Below are positions 52,446 through 54,405 of a stretch of DNA of 54,405 bases, piece by piece; positions within the stretch are counted from its first letter, which is position 1, and each line of letters starts with the position of its first letter. The translations under genes were made by a program, and so were the position numbers. The notes below the pieces were generated by a model. That model was not told the DNA's origin. It saw nothing but the letters and a program-made list of their open reading frames with translations, and did no database searches. The stretch spans positions 1 through 54,405 of the forward strand of contig CACWWZ010000015.1 of the NCBI GenBank assembly GCA_902764705.1, given 5' to 3'. This stretch comes from an uncultured Prevotellaceae bacterium. Lineage in GTDB: Bacteria; Bacteroidota; Bacteroidia; Bacteroidales; Bacteroidaceae.

Positions 52446-53282
52446 TTATGTCGTGAGCTTCGTCAGTTTCCATTTACCATCCTTGCGCTGGAAAGTCATC
52501 TCCACCTCAAAACCATTTGCAATGCCTCGCATGACAAAGAGTTTCCGATTGGAGCCCTTCTGCGGCTCTCCGTAGACGATGTTGTAAATCATCTTCTTGG
52601 GCAGTTCCGGGGCAAAAGCCTCCCACGTGTCAGCACTGATCATACCCTCCATGCGCGAAAAATCGTCGTCGGGATCAGGACCTTCAAATTGAATGCTTTC
52701 GTTCAGGCTCTTCATCTGGAACTCAGGGTCTGTGGCAAACTGATGATAGAATTCCAGGAACGACGCATTCATCGAACTGCTAATGGGGATAGTTTCTATC
52801 GATGTCAGCATCCACGCACCCCTCAGTCGGTTGAACACATGCTGGATGATAGCTCCCGTGTTGAAGTATATCATCTCCACCACGGCATGATTCAGCGAAG
52901 TGTCCTTCACGACCTCCATCTGCTTCTCGCTGTCGAACAGCAGCGTATAATACTGCTGGCGCATAAAGTAGCGCTCTATCTTCCAGTGGTCGCGATCGAT
53001 GGTTTCCACCTTGTCGCCGTTCACCTTCTTCAAGGGGAACATCACGCGTTCCATTTGCAGTTTTTTGTTCGCAGCAAAGTTAAAGATAAAGTCATCGAAC
53101 AACTCGTCGGCAGCCTTAGGCATGGGCAGGTTCGACAGCATGTCGACTGAGTCGGCGGCTACAGAATCGGCCGCTGCCACTGCAGAATCTGCGGGGATTT
53201 CCTCCTCGGTGTTGGTTGTCTTCTGCCCGCCACAACTCACGAGCAGCAGGAGACAGAATGGTACTAATAAAAAGCGTTTCAT
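52446..53282 (-). CDS. Lipoprotein, DUF4348-like
   Basis: The 278-residue protein starts MKRFLLVPFCLLLLVSCGGQ with Cys17 in a clear lipobox. An Ala/Ser/Asp-rich linker at about 20-50 precedes a mixed domain that ends EVEMTFQRKDGKWKLTKL. The C-terminal part resembles NTF2-like or DUF4348 proteins of Bacteroidota. Function is unknown; attachment to the envelope is inferred. A longer frame starts at 53297, but the ATG at 53282 starts the signal peptide and stands 23 bases after a promoter box. Confidence 0.78.
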   Translation of the reverse strand: MKRFLLVPFCLLLLVSCGGQKTTNTEEEIPADSAVAAADSVAADSVDMLSNLPMPKAADELFDDFIFNFAANKKLQMERVMFPLKKVNGDKVETIDRDHWKIERYFMRQQYYTLLFDSEKQMEVVKDTSLNHAVVEMIYFNTGAIIQHVFNRLRGAWMLTSIETIPISSSMNASFLEFYHQFATDPEFQMKSLNESIQFEGPDPDDDFSRMEGMISADTWEAFAPELPKKMIYNIVYGEPQKGSNRKLFVMRGIANGFEVEMTFQRKDGKWKLTKLTT

Positions 53283-53305
53283 CTGATGATCACTCAAAAT
53301 CTCTG

Positions 53306-53336
53306 CAAAGATACGAATAAGTGAGTAAAATACAAA
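53306..53336 (-). promoter_or_regulatory. Promoter of the DUF4348-like lipoprotein gene
   Basis: On the minus strand TTTG (53336-53333), a 19-base spacer and TATCTTTG (53313-53306) match the consensus. It may also serve murB and the MBL-fold gene downstream. Confidence 0.65.
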
Positions 53337-53355
53337 GGAAAAACCTGTTTTTTTG

Positions 53356-53392
53356 CATTTTCGAACGAGAGTATCTTCACCAAGGGTGAAAG
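53356..53392 (-). repeat. Third copy of the dispersed hairpin element
   Basis: In reverse complement, 53356-53373 matches 2381-2398 with one mismatch (TACTCTCG then TTCGAAAATG). It is preceded by a hairpin TTCACC-AAG-GGTGAA-like stem at 53376-53390, as in the copies near 2.4 kb. It lies between the divergent lipoprotein and rpiB genes. Confidence 0.6.
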
Positions 53393-53454
53393 GCTACTAC
53401 AAGCAACAAAATAAAAAAGATTGTCGTAAATGAACAAGTTACGAAAAAAGTTCG

Positions 53455-53462
53455 TATCTTTG
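53455..53462 (+). promoter_or_regulatory. Probable -7 box of rpiB
   Basis: TATCTTTG matches TAnnTTTG 32 bases before the rpiB ATG. A well-spaced TTTG at -33 is not seen. Confidence 0.5.
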
Positions 53463-53494
53463 CAGGCAGAAACTTATTATACAACAAAGGTATT

Positions 53495-53935
53495 ATGGAA
53501 GTAAAGACTATCGGACTGGCCAGCGACCATGCTGGATTTGCTTTGAAACAGTTTGTGAAGAAGTATCTCGATGAGAAGGGATACGAGTACAAGGACTATG
53601 GCACGTTCACTGAGGATTCGTGCGACTACAGCGACTTTGGCCATGCGCTGGCTGAGGGTATTGAGAAGGGCGAGGTGTTCCCCGGTATTGCTATCTGCGG
53701 TAGCGGTGAGGGCATCAATATGACGCTGAACAAGCACCAGTCGATTCGTGCAGGACTGTGCTGGATTCCTGAGATTGCGCACCTGATTCGTCAGCACAAC
53801 AATGCGAACGTGCTTGTGATGCCGGGCAGATTCATCAGCGAGGAGACGGCGCGCCAGATTATGGACGAGTACTTCACCACGGAGTTTGAGGGCGGTCGTC
53901 ATCAGAAGCGTATTGACAAGATTCCGGTTAAGTGA
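53495..53935 (+). CDS. rpiB: Ribose-5-phosphate isomerase B
   Basis: The 146-residue protein starts MEVKTIGLASDHAGFALKQF with Asp11-His12. It contains Cys68 in AICGSGEGINMTLNK, the RpiB base, and HNNANVLVMPGRF. It interconverts ribose-5-phosphate and ribulose-5-phosphate in the pentose phosphate pathway. In many relatives the gene is near transketolase, which is not seen here. The last codons (KIPVK, stop) are part of a 24-base direct repeat copied 74 bases downstream. Confidence 0.95.
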   Translation: MEVKTIGLASDHAGFALKQFVKKYLDEKGYEYKDYGTFTEDSCDYSDFGHALAEGIEKGEVFPGIAICGSGEGINMTLNKHQSIRAGLCWIPEIAHLIRQHNNANVLVMPGRFISEETARQIMDEYFTTEFEGGRHQKRIDKIPVK

Positions 53936-54019
53936 GCGCAAAGCCAAGCATGCTTGAGCGTTGCCGAACGTGAAGAAACTCGACCGAAGGTCAAGTTCCG
54001 GTTAAGTGAGCGCAAAGCC
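53922..54019 (+). repeat. 24-base direct repeat spanning the rpiB stop codon
   Basis: Positions 53922-53945 and 53996-54019 are identical over 24 bases (TTCCGGTTAAGTGAGCG then CAAAGCC). The first copy includes the last rpiB codons and stop. Between the copies are a palindrome AAGCATGCTT and CGACCGAAGGTCAAG. It may be a local duplication or a member of a dispersed intergenic element. Confidence 0.7.
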
Positions 54020-54028
54020 CAAATACAA

Positions 54029-54061
54029 AGAGAGGATGCACTTCGATGTACATCCTCTCTT
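54029..54061. terminator. Terminator between rpiB and rplT
   Basis: A 10-bp perfect stem AGAGAGGATG/CATCCTCTCT with a 12-base loop is followed by TTATTGTTTGT on the plus side. It lies between convergent genes; the T-rich tail favours action on rpiB transcripts. Confidence 0.8.
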
Positions 54062-54083
54062 ATTGTTTGTGATAAACTGATTC

Positions 54084-54405
54084 TTACTTAACTTTGGCTA
54101 CGATAGCCTTGAAAGCCTCAGGGTTGTTGAGGGCGAGGTCGGCGAGCACCTTGCGGTTGATCTCGATACCAGCCTTGGCCAGCTTACCCATGAGTACAGA
54201 ATAGCTCATACCCTCCTGACGAGCGGCAGCGTTGATACGCTGAATCCACAGGGCACGGAAAGTGCGCTTCTTGTTCTTACGGTCGCGATAAGCGTAGGTA
54301 AGACCTTTCTCCCAAGTGTTCTTGGCTACTGTCCAAACATTCTTGCGGGCACCAAAGTAACCGCGAGTGAGTTTCAGAATTCTTTTACGTTTTGCACGTG
54401 ATGCA
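54084..54405 (-). CDS. rplT: 50S ribosomal protein L20, partial at the window edge
   Basis: The minus strand encodes 106 residues and a TAA stop and runs off the window, so about the first ten codons are missing. The sequence [20 protein letters not shown], then [20 protein letters not shown] and [19 protein letters not shown], is unmistakably L20. L20 binds 23S rRNA early in large-subunit assembly. It is normally preceded by infC and rpmI, which would lie beyond the window. Confidence 0.97.
   Translation of the reverse strand, partial: ASRAKRKRILKLTRGYFGARKNVWTVAKNTWEKGLTYAYRDRKNKKRTFRALWIQRINAAARQEGMSYSVLMGKLAKAGIEINRKVLADLALNNPEAFKAIVAKVK

Noticed and set aside
1-54405. Mobile element or prophage
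   Set aside because: No integrase, transposase, phage structural gene, relaxase or attachment-site duplication around a tRNA was found; gene content is housekeeping throughout.

Overview
The window reads as chromosome of a Bacteroidota bacterium, most likely order Bacteroidales and close to Prevotella. The grounds are a 287-residue primary sigma factor without region 1.1, many -33 TTTG / -7 TAnnTTTG promoters (the pattern that sigma recognises), an lpxC-fabZ gene fusion, a hisI-hisE fusion, a class III fructose-bisphosphatase and many Bacteroidales-style lipoproteins. The genus is inference. Almost all genes are chromosomal housekeeping genes. I see no rRNA, tRNA, CRISPR array, insertion sequence, prophage or integrase, and no gene-free stretch longer than about 300 bases.

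Layout. 1-2.5 kb (minus strand): a UmuD-like self-cleaving protease with an unrecognised C-terminal domain, and a WYL regulator. 2.5-9.1 kb (plus): a GHL10-type glycosidase, ruvC, a twin ABC ATPase, clpC and a small lipoprotein, closed by a hairpin terminator. 9.2-11.3 kb (minus): a TPR/SpoIIE-type phosphatase. 11.4-18.6 kb (plus): an S9 peptidase, an MFS transporter, a Rid-like protein and a divergent NAD-dependent DNA ligase. 18.6-27.8 kb (plus): the primary sigma factor, a small secreted protein, an HD phosphohydrolase, the lipid A genes lpxD, lpxC-fabZ and lpxA, then miaA and a class A penicillin-binding protein. 27.9-30.5 kb: a LacI-type regulator and altronate dehydratase. 30.6-32.5 kb (minus): glmS. 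32.6-44.2 kb (plus): purU, hisH-hisA-hisF-hisIE, ftsE, lysC, lysA, two glycosyltransferase-like genes, fbp, a short folK-like gene and a lipoprotein. 44.2-53.3 kb (minus): yebC, pheT, nhaD, a C69 dipeptidase, a metallo-beta-lactamase-fold hydrolase, murB and a lipoprotein. 53.5-54.4 kb: rpiB (plus) and the 3' part of rplT (minus), which runs off the window.

Functional themes are envelope building (lpxD/C/A, PBP1A, murB, glmS, ftsE, and lysC/lysA for diaminopimelate), histidine synthesis, and protein or peptide turnover (ClpC, S9 and C69 peptidases). Gene starts often sit only a few bases after the -7 box, which implies very short leaders. Many spacers inside gene runs are filled with simple repeated words, and one of these supplies the probable TTG start of miaA.

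No obviously new multigene system is present. The most unusual items are the UmuD-like protein with an extra domain, the divergent LigA with an altered conserved lysine, the GT-B half fused to an unknown helical domain, the shortened HPPK-like protein, and several dispersed intergenic repeat families.
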